Source: Chromatiales bacterium | Lineage (GTDB): Bacteria > Pseudomonadota > Gammaproteobacteria > UBA6429 > Thiohalophilaceae | Length of the DNA: 38,312 bases | Direction of reading: 5' to 3' | NCBI GenBank assembly: GCA_027076325.1 | Contig: JALTJZ010000011.1 | Coordinates: 208,994 to 247,305 of the forward strand | Shown here: positions 15,901 through 25,582 of the stretch, piece after piece | Layout: the number at the start of each line of letters is the position of its first letter | How positions within the stretch are numbered: the first letter of the stretch is position 1 | Translations under genes and position numbers: made by a program | The notes under the pieces: generated by a model | What the model saw: only the letters and a program-made list of their open reading frames with translations | Databases searched by the model: none | Told to the model about the DNA's origin: nothing

Positions 15901-18093
15901 CTAGGCTAAACTTAAATTAGCATATTCCATTACCAGCCACTTACTGCCAACTTCTTCAAAATTGATTTGCACACGCGCATGTCGGCCTTCGCCTTCATAA
16001 TTCATTACCATCCCTTCACCAAAACTCGGGTGTAACACACGTTGCCCCAAACTAATGTTCATTCCATTATCGGTTTGTGGTGTTTCAGTATAGCGTGATG
16101 TTGTTGAGCTAACGGCAGGTTGTGCAAACCGACTGGCACGAATTTGATGCAGGCATTGCTGGGGAATTTCTTTTAAAAACCGTGATGGTTTAGGGTAGTT
16201 GTCTTCTCCGTAGATACGGCGCTTTTCTGCATAACTTAAACTTAAGTTTTCCATTGCACGTGTCATTCCTACATAGCATAAGCGACGTTCTTCTTCGAGA
16301 CGAACCGGATCTTCTGCGGATAAACGATGTGGGAATAAACCTTCTTCCACACCACAAATATAAACCTGTTTAAACTCCAGACCTTTTGCCGAATGTAAAG
16401 TCATTAGCTGCACACAGTCATCCCATTCATCGGCCTGACCTTCACCGGCTTCTAATGCGGCATGAGATAAAAAAGCAGACAGCTCGTCCATATTTTCGTC
16501 TTCGGTCTGCCAGTCTTCGGCTTCAAAGTTGACACCGGCCTGAATAAGCTCTTGCATGTTTTCTATTCGGGCACGGCCACGCTCACCTTTTTCTTTTTCA
16601 TAATAGGCTTCCAGGCCCGAGTGATGCACCACATGCTCAATCTTTTCATTTAAGGATAAGTTCTGAATAATTTCTGCATGCTCATTAATTAAATCAATAA
16701 AAGCTTGTAACGCAGAAAGGGCACGCGCCGTGAGCATTTTATTTTCGATGACACTCAGCACGGCTTCCCATAGTGTCATGTTTTGTTGATTTGCCGTTGT
16801 GCGCACCACTTCCAGTGTTTTATTGCCAATGCCCCGTGTTGGGGTATTAATAATGCGTTCAAAAGCAGGTGCATCATTTCGGTTGGTCATTAATCGTAAG
16901 TAAGCTAGCACATCCCGGATTTCCTGGCGGTCAAAAAAGCGCAAGCCGCCGTACACACGATACGGCATACTCGCCATAATGAGCGATTCTTCTAACACTC
17001 GGGACTGTGCATTGGAACGATACAAAATGGCACACTCGCTCCTTTGATAACCTTCGTTAATTCGTTGCTGAATGTTATCTACAATATAATTGGCTTCGTC
17101 GATCTCATTAAATGCAGAATAAACCTGAATCAGCTCACCTTCGGCATCTTCGGTCCAGAGTTCTTTACCTAGCCTGTCGGTGTTATTCGCAATTAAGCCA
17201 TTGGCTGCATTTAATATATTTGCGGTGGAACGGTAATTTTGCTCCAGCCGATACATTTCAACCGGCTTGAAATCACGACTGTACTGGTGGATATTTTCTA
17301 TCCTGGCACCACGCCAACCATAAATAGACTGGTCATCATCACCTACCGCAAATACCCGTCCGGTTTCTCCGGCGAGTAGCTTAATCCATTCATATTGAAT
17401 TGAATTGGTGTCCTGAAACTCATCTACCAGAATATTCTGGAAGCGCTGTCGATAATGCTGCAATACGTCCGGTCGCTTTTGCCACAGTTCCTTTGCACGT
17501 AGTAACATTTCTGCAAAATCGATCATCCCTGAACGCTGGCACAGGGCTTCGTATTGCTTGTAAATTTCAATCATTTGCAATAAGTGCAGGTCATCCTTCT
17601 GGCCACGATGCAGGGTAATTTGCCCCGCCCGCACACCTTCATCCTTGCGTGCATTGATATACCACTGAGCCTCTTTGGCTGGCCACTGGGAATCGTCCAG
17701 CCCCATTTCACGGATCAAGCGTTTGAGTGTGCGCAGCTGATCGTCACTGTCCAGAATCTGGAAATTTTGTGGTAATTCCGCTTCCTGCCAGTGTGCCCGT
17801 AATAACCGGTGCGCAATACCATGAAAAGTACCTACCCACATACCGCTGGCTGGTATTCCAAGCAGGCTCTCAATCCGGCTGCGCATTTCTGCCGCCGCTT
17901 TATTGGTAAAGGTAACAGCCAGAATACTGAACGGAGGGGTGTTTTCAGCATCAATCAACCAGGCAATGCGGTGTACCAGTACCCGCGTTTTACCACTGCC
18001 CGCCCCCGCCAATACCAGGGCATGACCACTGGCATGACAAACACCTGCACGCTGTGCAGAATTTAAAGGGTCTAATATTTTCGATACATCCAT
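15901..18093 (-). CDS. uvrD: ATP-dependent DNA helicase II (UvrD)
   Basis: This superfamily 1A 3'-5' helicase of nucleotide excision and mismatch repair has 730 residues with the chosen start. That start (MDVSKILDPLNSAQR) matches the conserved N-terminus of UvrD; the frame stays open 43 codons further upstream, but that part has no family resemblance. Motifs in order: AGAGSGKT (Walker A), DEFQDTN (motif II), QNYRS, TLHSAKGLEF and YVGMTRA. The C-terminal tail ends in the UvrD/PcrA-type segment with HPSFGEGMV. No Shine-Dalgarno sequence is visible, and TATACT on the minus strand at 18107-18102 lies about nine bases before the ATG, suggesting a leaderless mRNA. No LexA box was seen. It is convergent with the GGDEF-EAL gene and divergent from the TlpA-fusion operon. 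Confidence 0.95.
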   Translation of the reverse strand: MDVSKILDPLNSAQRAGVCHASGHALVLAGAGSGKTRVLVHRIAWLIDAENTPPFSILAVTFTNKAAAEMRSRIESLLGIPASGMWVGTFHGIAHRLLRAHWQEAELPQNFQILDSDDQLRTLKRLIREMGLDDSQWPAKEAQWYINARKDEGVRAGQITLHRGQKDDLHLLQMIEIYKQYEALCQRSGMIDFAEMLLRAKELWQKRPDVLQHYRQRFQNILVDEFQDTNSIQYEWIKLLAGETGRVFAVGDDDQSIYGWRGARIENIHQYSRDFKPVEMYRLEQNYRSTANILNAANGLIANNTDRLGKELWTEDAEGELIQVYSAFNEIDEANYIVDNIQQRINEGYQRSECAILYRSNAQSRVLEESLIMASMPYRVYGGLRFFDRQEIRDVLAYLRLMTNRNDAPAFERIINTPTRGIGNKTLEVVRTTANQQNMTLWEAVLSVIENKMLTARALSALQAFIDLINEHAEIIQNLSLNEKIEHVVHHSGLEAYYEKEKGERGRARIENMQELIQAGVNFEAEDWQTEDENMDELSAFLSHAALEAGEGQADEWDDCVQLMTLHSAKGLEFKQVYICGVEEGLFPHRLSAEDPVRLEEERRLCYVGMTRAMENLSLSYAEKRRIYGEDNYPKPSRFLKEIPQQCLHQIRASRFAQPAVSSTTSRYTETPQTDNGMNISLGQRVLHPSFGEGMVMNYEGEGRHARVQINFEEVGSKWLVMEYANLSLA

Positions 18094-18251
18094 AAAAAGC
18101 GAGTATATCAAATTACGGCAAAGGGCTTGCAAAATACAGGTAAAAATTTCAAGCATGATCGCATTAATTTTATATGGTGTATTTAGCAACCATACACAAC
18201 CAACAGGACAAGTTTGCTGCATTGGCCGTTCTTTTTTGCGATACTTCCGCT

Positions 18252-19547
18252 ATGTATTTAAAGCAGCATTGCAAAATTTATTTTTACCTGCTTTTTTTTT
18301 GTTTATTTGTCTTTTCAAAAAACATACTTGCAGCAGAAATAATCAGTATCCCACTCCAGCCGGAACTTGAAACAGATTTAACCGTACAGGCCGCAAAAGG
18401 CGATACCTTGCTGCTGGTTTTTCCCTCGGAATATGGCCCACAGCAGGCAGACACCACCTTGCTGCAAACACTTCCCCAGTACGGTATTGAAGTCTGGTTA
18501 AGTAATCCACTCGAAAGCTATTTTCTGCCACACACTGCAAGCAACCTGGAAAAAATACCTGCGAAAGATATACAACAGTTAATCCAGACTGTTCATAAGC
18601 GCAGTAAAAAAAATATTATTATATTAAGCTCAGGGCGTGGCGCTATTCCTGTTCTTCGCGCGCTGGCCAGCTGGCCAGATAAATTTTCCCCTGAATATGT
18701 AACAGGGCTAATTTTAATGCACCCCAGGCTTTTTACAAAAACACCGGAACCGGGTTTAAAAGCTAAACTTATGCCAAGCGTAAGCAAGACCAATCAGCTT
18801 ATTTACTTAATCCAGCCCAACCTGTCACCTTTCTGGTGGAATAAAAATATTAGCTTACAAGGCTTGCAACAATCAGGGAGTGATGTTTTTGTACAGGTAT
18901 TACGAAATATTCGTAACCGATTTTATTTTCGTGAAGATGCCAATGCCATAGAGCAACAACTTACTCAAAAATACCCTAATATTATATATAACGCTATTAA
19001 CCAGCTCACTCGCTACCCGAAAAAACAACGTACAATAGCAACAGGCTATACTGCCAAAAAACTGGTTACCTCTATTAAACAGCAACAAACACTGTCACCG
19101 TATAAGGGCAAACCTGTCCCGCCACCATTAAAACTTAAAGTTCTCACTGGCAGCACGCATGACTTAACGTCTGACAAGAATAAGGTTGTGCTGGTTAATT
19201 TTTGGGCAAGCTGGTGTCCGCCCTGCGTACATGAAATGCCATCGATGCAGCGGCTGGAAAATTACTTTAATAAAAAACCATCGACAAAAGAGGCATTTAA
19301 AATATTAGCAGTGAATATGGCTGAAGACGAAAAAACCATTACTACTTTTTTAAAAACAAAGGTTGCCGTAAAGTTTGATATTCTACTTGATAGCAACGGC
19401 ATTGCCTTGAAACAGTGGCAGGTGTTTGCATTTCCCACCAGCTTTATTATTGGCAAACAGGGCAATATTCGCTATGCCATCTATGGTGGGCTTGACTGGT
19501 TCGATCAGGACATTATTCAAAAAATTCAACAGCTTATTGATGAATGA
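18252..19547 (+). CDS. Exported fusion: alpha/beta-hydrolase-like domain plus TlpA-type thioredoxin
   Basis: The start at 18252 gives a signal peptide (hydrophobic core about 9-22, cleavage probably after ILAA) and 431 residues; an in-frame ATG 26 codons upstream would bury it. Residues about 35-250 look like an alpha/beta-hydrolase fold (DTLLLVFPSEYG, IIILSSGRGAIPVLRAL, YVTGLILMHPR). At the nucleophile elbow the expected Gly-x-Ser-x-Gly is S126-S-G128-R-G130, so the nucleophile position holds Gly and catalysis is doubtful. Residues about 290-431 are a TlpA/ResA-like thioredoxin with WASWCPPC (C322, C325) and the cis-proline region FAFPTSFII. It should act as a periplasmic disulfide reductase. 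It opens a four-gene operon; the next start overlaps its stop (ATGA). Confidence 0.82.
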   Translation: MYLKQHCKIYFYLLFFCLFVFSKNILAAEIISIPLQPELETDLTVQAAKGDTLLLVFPSEYGPQQADTTLLQTLPQYGIEVWLSNPLESYFLPHTASNLEKIPAKDIQQLIQTVHKRSKKNIIILSSGRGAIPVLRALASWPDKFSPEYVTGLILMHPRLFTKTPEPGLKAKLMPSVSKTNQLIYLIQPNLSPFWWNKNISLQGLQQSGSDVFVQVLRNIRNRFYFREDANAIEQQLTQKYPNIIYNAINQLTRYPKKQRTIATGYTAKKLVTSIKQQQTLSPYKGKPVPPPLKLKVLTGSTHDLTSDKNKVVLVNFWASWCPPCVHEMPSMQRLENYFNKKPSTKEAFKILAVNMAEDEKTITTFLKTKVAVKFDILLDSNGIALKQWQVFAFPTSFIIGKQGNIRYAIYGGLDWFDQDIIQKIQQLIDE

Positions 19548-20200
19548 TTTTAAAAAACAGCTTCTACAATAACGATGCCTGTGAGGTTGCTCGTGCTTTA
19601 CTCGGTAAAGTCATACGCCGCAAGTACAAAAACCACTGGTTAGCCGCACGGATTATCGAAACCGAAGCCTATTACCGGAACGAAAAAGGCAGCCACTCTT
19701 CATTAGGAAAAACTGATAAAAGAATGGCGATGTTTATGCCACCGGGTACTATATATATGTACTACGCCAGAGGCCATGACTCCCTCAATATTAGCGTTAA
19801 AGGCGAAGGAAATGCCGTTTTACTAAAGTCTGGCCTCCCGTTTGCCGATAAACTAACATCGAACAAAGGGTTCAGGGTCATGCAACAACTTAATCCACAA
19901 AATAATGGTCAACCACGCGCATTAACCAAGTTATGTGCGGGTCAGACATTACTCTGCCGGGCACTGCATTTAAAAGTTACCCGCTGGGATCAGCAATTGT
20001 TTGATCCCAATGAATTCTATATTGACGACATTGCTTACCACCCCGAAAAAATTATTCAAACGACTCGGCTGGGCATTCCCGACGGGCGGGACGAGCACAG
20101 GCTATATCGTTTTATTGACCATCAATATGCACAATATTGCACCAGCAATCCTCTAACAAAGCGCAAACAACCGGACTATTCTATTATTACAAGATCATAG
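19544..20200 (+). CDS. mpg: DNA-3-methyladenine glycosylase (AAG/MPG family)
   Basis: The base-excision-repair enzyme removes 3-methyladenine, hypoxanthine and related alkylated bases. The 218 residues fit the bacterial AAG family: CEVARALLGKVI near the start, the catalytic-glutamate motif ARIIETEAYY followed by SHSSLG, and the GTIYMYYARGHDSLNI segment with the Tyr residues that intercalate into DNA. It overlaps the preceding stop codon by the ATGA arrangement, so translation is coupled to the thioredoxin fusion, and the lipoprotein gene starts 9 bases after it. An alkylation-repair enzyme within an envelope thiol operon is odd company. Confidence 0.93.
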   Translation: MILKNSFYNNDACEVARALLGKVIRRKYKNHWLAARIIETEAYYRNEKGSHSSLGKTDKRMAMFMPPGTIYMYYARGHDSLNISVKGEGNAVLLKSGLPFADKLTSNKGFRVMQQLNPQNNGQPRALTKLCAGQTLLCRALHLKVTRWDQQLFDPNEFYIDDIAYHPEKIIQTTRLGIPDGRDEHRLYRFIDHQYAQYCTSNPLTKRKQPDYSIITRS

Positions 20201-20208
20201 GTCAGCAT

Positions 20209-20859
20209 ATGCGATTTTTTAAACTCAACCTTGTTAAAACCAGCCTCTTAATTTTTACCAGCCTTTTTGTTTTTGGCTGCTCAACCCAGTTCCGTTCAAA
20301 CATTGAACACAATGTGCATCTACTGGAAAAACAACCCTTAAAACAACAGGGCTTGACCTTTATTACGCCCACAACCATTACGGGCATGGAGCAGGATAAA
20401 CAATACCTGGCGCTAACTTTTAGCCATGCATTAAAAAAGGCGCGGCCTGAACTAAGAATTTCAGATTTATCGAAAACACTTGGTATGATCAATCAGGCTA
20501 ACCTGGAAGATGACTACCAGACAATGTATGAAGACTATAATGAAACCGGTATTTTTAATAAGTCAACCTTAAAAAAAATAGGCTCACTTACTAATAGCCG
20601 TTATATTTGCCAACTTAAACTCAGTCATTTTAAATCAAAAGCACAGGGGCGCTGGAGTGTACTTGGACTTAATGTTTATGATACTGAAAGTGCCAATCTA
20701 CGCCTGTTCGTACAAATATGGGACGCTACAACAGGCGTTATTGTATGGGAAGCTGCTCAGGAACTGACTTATGCTTATGACACCACCAGTGAAGATCCGG
20801 TTACCTTTGGAAAAATGATCCATCTTGCCGCCAAGGATATTGCAGCGGCGCTGCCTTGA
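20209..20859 (+). CDS. Lipoprotein of unknown function
   Basis: The 216-residue product has a classic lipoprotein signal: basic MRFFKLNLVK, hydrophobic core and lipobox VFGC with the lipidated Cys at residue 24. Ser at +2 favours outer-membrane sorting. The frame is open upstream to 20137, but this start gives the signal peptide and keeps the gene just behind mpg. The mature part has an alternating alpha/beta look (LTFITPTTITG, RYICQLKLSHF, ANLRLFVQIWDATTGVIVWEA). That recalls CsgG- or LpoB-like nucleotide-free folds, but the family is not recognised with confidence. It is the third gene of the operon, with a 9-base spacing after the glycosylase and 9 bases before the TusA-like gene. Confidence 0.75.
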   Translation: MRFFKLNLVKTSLLIFTSLFVFGCSTQFRSNIEHNVHLLEKQPLKQQGLTFITPTTITGMEQDKQYLALTFSHALKKARPELRISDLSKTLGMINQANLEDDYQTMYEDYNETGIFNKSTLKKIGSLTNSRYICQLKLSHFKSKAQGRWSVLGLNVYDTESANLRLFVQIWDATTGVIVWEAAQELTYAYDTTSEDPVTFGKMIHLAAKDIAAALP

Positions 20860-20868
20860 AAAACAATA

Positions 20869-21159
20869 ATGTTCCTATCTCGCCTTTTTAATAAAACCAA
20901 ACCCACAGGAATACAGGCCAACAGTATTCAGTATAAAAATAACAAGGCCATTGTCGATGTGCGCGGGCAGACCTGCCCGGGCTATTTACTTGCCATTAAT
21001 AAAGCTGTTACAGCTATTGAACCCGAAACAGAAATCAATTTACTTATTAGTTACCCGCCTTGCGGCGATGATGTAAAAGCATGGTGCAAAGAACGTGAAA
21101 TAAAATTCTTAAGTGTTGATAAAGAAGAAGAACGTTGGGTAATACGAATAAAGAAGTAA
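20869..21159 (+). CDS. TusA-family sulfur carrier-like protein
   Basis: The 96-residue protein has the TusA/SirA-like signature DVRGQTCPGYLLAINKAV, with the persulfide-carrying Cys36 followed by Pro. The remainder follows the beta-alpha-beta fold, with two further cysteines (C65 in YPPCGDD, C73). TusA-type proteins relay sulfur for tRNA thiolation, cofactor synthesis or sulfur oxidation. The extra N-terminal 20 residues and the C65 position suggest a paralogue rather than housekeeping TusA. It closes the operon, and its stop codon lies 3 bases from the convergent aroE stop. Confidence 0.82.
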   Translation: MFLSRLFNKTKPTGIQANSIQYKNNKAIVDVRGQTCPGYLLAINKAVTAIEPETEINLLISYPPCGDDVKAWCKEREIKFLSVDKEEERWVIRIKK

Positions 21160-21162
21160 AGT

Positions 21163-22014
21163 TTAAATAGAAATTTCCTTTCTCAGAATCGCGAGCACGG
21201 TTCCGGTATCCGGCCTAACCTTTCGCCAGATAAAAAATGATTCGGCCGCCTGCTCAACCAGCATACCCAAACCATCAGCAATCGTTTGTACACCTTGCCG
21301 CGCTGCCCATTGCATAAACGGAGTTTGCTGACCGTACATCATGTCATAGCAACTCGCTTCTGCTGGAACTAACTTGTCCGGCAGGGGCGGCAACGCACCC
21401 TGCAAACTCGCAGCCGTTGCATTGATAATAATATCGAATTGCTGGCCGCTTAAACTATCATAACCACAACCGCTAATCTCACCCAGGTCGGCAAAATGTT
21501 CGGCCAGTTCTTTTGCTTTACTTTGTGTGCGATTAACAACAACGATACCGGCCGGTTTTTCATTTAACAACGGTGCCAGCACACCACGTGCAGCGCCGCC
21601 GGCACCCATCAGCAAAACACGTTTACTCGCTATAGCTATTTTATAATTATTTTTTAAATCGTTAACTAAACCCACGCCATCGGTGTTATCGCCATAAAGT
21701 TTGCCGCTGTTCAAAAACTTGATGGTATTAACCGCCCCTGCATGCTCCGCACGCTCACTACGCTCATCTACTAGTGCCCAGGCTTCTTCTTTAAACGGTA
21801 CCGTAATATTCAAACCCTTACCTTTGTGTGCAGCAAAATTACCCACCGCCTGCTTAAAGCCACCGCTATCGACCTGTATTGCTGTGTAATGAATGGATTG
21901 TTGCGTCTGTTCTGCAAATAGCGAATGTATCTGCGGACTTTTACTGTGCTTGATGGGATTACCCATAACAGCATATTCATCAACACGTGGTTCAAAGTCG
22001 AAGATATCTGTCAT
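21163..22014 (-). CDS. aroE: Shikimate dehydrogenase (NADP+)
   Basis: The enzyme reduces 3-dehydroshikimate to shikimate in the aromatic amino acid pathway. The 283 residues show the substrate motif GNPIKHSKSPQIHSLF, the catalytic lysine in NITVPFKEEAW, the NTDGVGLVNDL segment, and the nucleotide-binding GAGGAARGVL followed by VVNRTQSKAKEL, whose Asn-Arg-Thr fits NADP+ preference. It is a little longer than E. coli AroE (272). The ribosome site is weak (AAAGAAA). It lies 62 bases downstream of the phosphate permease gene on the same strand, with no clear terminator between. Confidence 0.96.
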   Translation of the reverse strand: MTDIFDFEPRVDEYAVMGNPIKHSKSPQIHSLFAEQTQQSIHYTAIQVDSGGFKQAVGNFAAHKGKGLNITVPFKEEAWALVDERSERAEHAGAVNTIKFLNSGKLYGDNTDGVGLVNDLKNNYKIAIASKRVLLMGAGGAARGVLAPLLNEKPAGIVVVNRTQSKAKELAEHFADLGEISGCGYDSLSGQQFDIIINATAASLQGALPPLPDKLVPAEASCYDMMYGQQTPFMQWAARQGVQTIADGLGMLVEQAAESFFIWRKVRPDTGTVLAILRKEISI

Positions 22015-22076
22015 GATTTTTCTTTATTCCAAATTATTTAAGAAGGCAGTGGCCGTGCACTGCTGGAAAAAGTTCC

Positions 22077-23330
22077 TTAGGAAAAAATACCTTTTAACAT
22101 AAAGAAGATCATAATAGAAAGAATTGCACCAGCAGGAAGGGTAATAATCCACGACATAAAGATGGTTCTCACCACATTCATATTAACGGCCGCAATACCC
22201 CGCGCCATGCCCACACCAAGCACCGCCCCAACTAAAGTATGTGTAGTTGAAATAGGCAATCCGGTTCCAGATGCAAACACCACGACCATTGCTGCGGCTA
22301 ACGTTGCAGCAAAACCACGACTCGGTGTAAGTTCTGTAATATTGGAACCGACAGTGGCAATTACTTTTTTACCGTACATAACAAGCCCGGCAACAATACC
22401 AAAACCACCCAGTAACAATATCCATGCAGGCATCAGTGATTTTTGTGCTACCTGTCCACCACTTTCAACGATACTCACCACGGCTGCTAGTGGGCCGACA
22501 GCATTCGCCACATCATTCGAACCATGTGCAAAAGCCATCGCCGATGCGGTAAACATCATCAATACACCAAATACTTTTTCTACATTGGTAAAGTGATAAT
22601 CCTGATCGGCATTCGGATCAAATTTCAGCTTGCTGATAAAGAACTTACCAACAAACATGGCAATCATGCCAATAATAAAAGCCGCACCATAAGACTCACT
22701 GGCGTTTAACTCCAGCCCAACATGCTTTAAGCCTTTAAACAAAGTAACCAGCGCAATAATAAAGCCGACTAAGAAAATATAGTACGGTACATATTTTTTC
22801 GATGACTGAAAAGGCTTGTCCGCATCAAAAATTAACCGCTGCACACTGCGAAATAGTGCATAAGAAACAACACCGGCCAGTACTGGTGACACCACCCAGC
22901 TCATCGCAATGGTACCCACCTTACCCCAGTTAACCGCATCAATACCAATACCCACCGCAGCAAAACCAACGATAGCACCAACAATAGAGTGCGTTGTAGA
23001 AACAGGCCAGCCTGCACGCGTTGCAACCAGTAACCAGATACCCGCAGCAAGCAGTGAAGCAAGCATACCATAGATCAGGAGCTCGGGATTATCGGCCAGC
23101 AAGTTGGTGTCCATCATACCTTTACGAATGGTCGCCGTAACCTGACCACCCGCTAAGTAGGCACCTAAAAATTCAAATATAGCTGCAATAATAATCGCTT
23201 GTTTAATGGTGAGTGCTTTTGAGCCCACCGAGGTTGCCATGGCATTGGCAACGTCATTTGCACCCACACCCCATGCCATAAACAAACCAAAAATACAGGC
23301 CAGGATAATAAATATTGTTCCGTATTCCAC
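22077..23330 (-). CDS. pit: PiT-family inorganic phosphate transporter
   Basis: This low-affinity, cation-coupled phosphate permease has 417 residues and about ten membrane helices. The duplicated PiT signature is clear: GANDVANAMATSVGSKAL near the N-terminus and GSNDVANAVGPLAAVVSI in the second half, each followed by the paired STTHSIVGA / STTHTLVGA segment. It starts with GTG (GEYG-like N-terminus, codons GTG GAA TAC), preceded by GGGAG. The DUF47 gene is 51 bases upstream on the same strand, the normal operon order for this transporter pair. No Pho box was recognised upstream. Confidence 0.93.
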   Translation of the reverse strand: MEYGTIFIILACIFGLFMAWGVGANDVANAMATSVGSKALTIKQAIIIAAIFEFLGAYLAGGQVTATIRKGMMDTNLLADNPELLIYGMLASLLAAGIWLLVATRAGWPVSTTHSIVGAIVGFAAVGIGIDAVNWGKVGTIAMSWVVSPVLAGVVSYALFRSVQRLIFDADKPFQSSKKYVPYYIFLVGFIIALVTLFKGLKHVGLELNASESYGAAFIIGMIAMFVGKFFISKLKFDPNADQDYHFTNVEKVFGVLMMFTASAMAFAHGSNDVANAVGPLAAVVSIVESGGQVAQKSLMPAWILLLGGFGIVAGLVMYGKKVIATVGSNITELTPSRGFAATLAAAMVVVFASGTGLPISTTHTLVGAVLGVGMARGIAAVNMNVVRTIFMSWIITLPAGAILSIMIFFMLKGIFS

Positions 23331-23381
23331 AACGAATCTCCCACTAGTTCGTTATTATCACTACTGTCTTCGTAGTGGATT

Positions 23382-24059
23382 TTATTTTGCTAACATTAAT
23401 TCCAGACGACTACCCACACGCTGCGCAATATCAGCAAGGTCACCTATCCAGTCAATGACTTTGTACATAAACATAACATCGATAGGTGGCAGATCTTTTT
23501 CCTGTTTAAACAGCATTGCCCGCACCTTCACCTGAATTTTGTCGGTGTCATTTTCTATTTTGTTTAGTTTTTTAATCATCGATGCAACCAGTTTTATTTC
23601 ATTGCCACGAAACCCCGTTGCAACCAGCTCATCTAATTCATTAATGGCGATTTGAGCCTGCCCGGATGCATCAATACAACGCTTCACAAACTCAACTAAC
23701 TTTTTATGCATGGCTTCTGGAAATTCGATTTTTCGACCTAGCATTAAACCAGCAATGTCTTTACTTTTATTGGCAATACGATCCTGCATGGTAAGCACTT
23801 CCAGTACATCGCGTCGCGACACCGGCATAAATAAACCGGTTGGTAAATTTAAGCGTAATGTTTTTTTTAAATCATCCGCTTCATTTTCCAGCTTGGCAAT
23901 TTTTTGCTGGGCTTTTTCTGCCTTGCTCCATTTACCAGCAACCGCAGCATCCACAAAAGGTTCCAACGCCTCAATGCAGGCCTGAACTTTTGCCATATGC
24001 GCTTGTAATGGTGAAACTGGCGAACTACCAAAAAGAGTATAAATATCGACCGGTGACAT
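23382..24059 (-). CDS. DUF47 (PhoU-like, TIGR00153) partner of the PiT permease
   Basis: The 225-residue all-helical cytoplasmic protein belongs to the DUF47/PhoU-like family, which accompanies PiT transporters and is thought to restrain or tune them. Visible family features are EADDLKKTLRLNLPTGLFMPVSRRD-like residues around 65-95, the EALEPFVDAAVAGKW helix, and the late KIENDTDKIQ stretch with metal-ligand-like acids. The ATG is preceded by GGAGAA. It is the first gene of the operon, with a 352-base non-coding region in front. Confidence 0.88.
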   Translation of the reverse strand: MSPVDIYTLFGSSPVSPLQAHMAKVQACIEALEPFVDAAVAGKWSKAEKAQQKIAKLENEADDLKKTLRLNLPTGLFMPVSRRDVLEVLTMQDRIANKSKDIAGLMLGRKIEFPEAMHKKLVEFVKRCIDASGQAQIAINELDELVATGFRGNEIKLVASMIKKLNKIENDTDKIQVKVRAMLFKQEKDLPPIDVMFMYKVIDWIGDLADIAQRVGSRLELMLAK

Positions 24060-24411
24060 AAATGATTTTCTCCACTAATAACATAGCATTAGACAACTAA
24101 CTTCAGTTGCATCATTTGTTGCAGTTTTGTGACTGAATTATTTTGCGAAGTATAACCATTCTACTTACAAGTACAACCGCTTTTGTGAGCAGATTGGTAT
24201 TTAAAAGGCTTTGATTATGAAGGGGAATATGGTACGAATTTGCAAGGAGAATACAGAATAATCAATCCGTGCGAGCATCATTATTAACGATAACATGACA
24301 ATTTTGTTGCGTGTCTCACGTAACAACAAGGTTGCCGCGTCACCTTGTTCCTCACAACGACATGTCCAGCATTCAATTTTTTCGCTGTGCCCACCGTGGT
24401 TAAAAACACTT
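24060..24411. other. Intergenic region with two adjacent stem-loops
   Basis: No gene is seen. The right half holds two neighbouring dyads: GTTGCGTG/CACGTAAC (24305-24323, one mismatch, 3-base loop) and AACAAGGT/ACCTTGTT (24325-24332 with 24342-24349). They lie 63-107 bases past the hemB stop and could end hemB transcription, although no U-run follows on the minus strand. The left half must hold the promoter of the DUF47-PiT operon, but no convincing hexamers stand out. Confidence 0.4.
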
Positions 24412-25473
<1,062 letters not shown>

Positions 25474-25582
25474 CTATCCACACTATTTCTGTCACGATTA
25501 TTTAATAACTATCGAACTTAGTGCATGGCCTGCTATCATACTATTAAGACTTTAACTGAAAAAGTGTTCAGCCAATATAGCT

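Noticed and set aside
18094-18251. LexA (SOS) box upstream of uvrD
   Set aside because: No CTGT-N8-ACAG match was found in the divergent region.
24060-24240. Pho box upstream of the DUF47-PiT operon
   Set aside because: No CTGTCAT-type direct repeats seen; PiT systems are often not PhoB-controlled.
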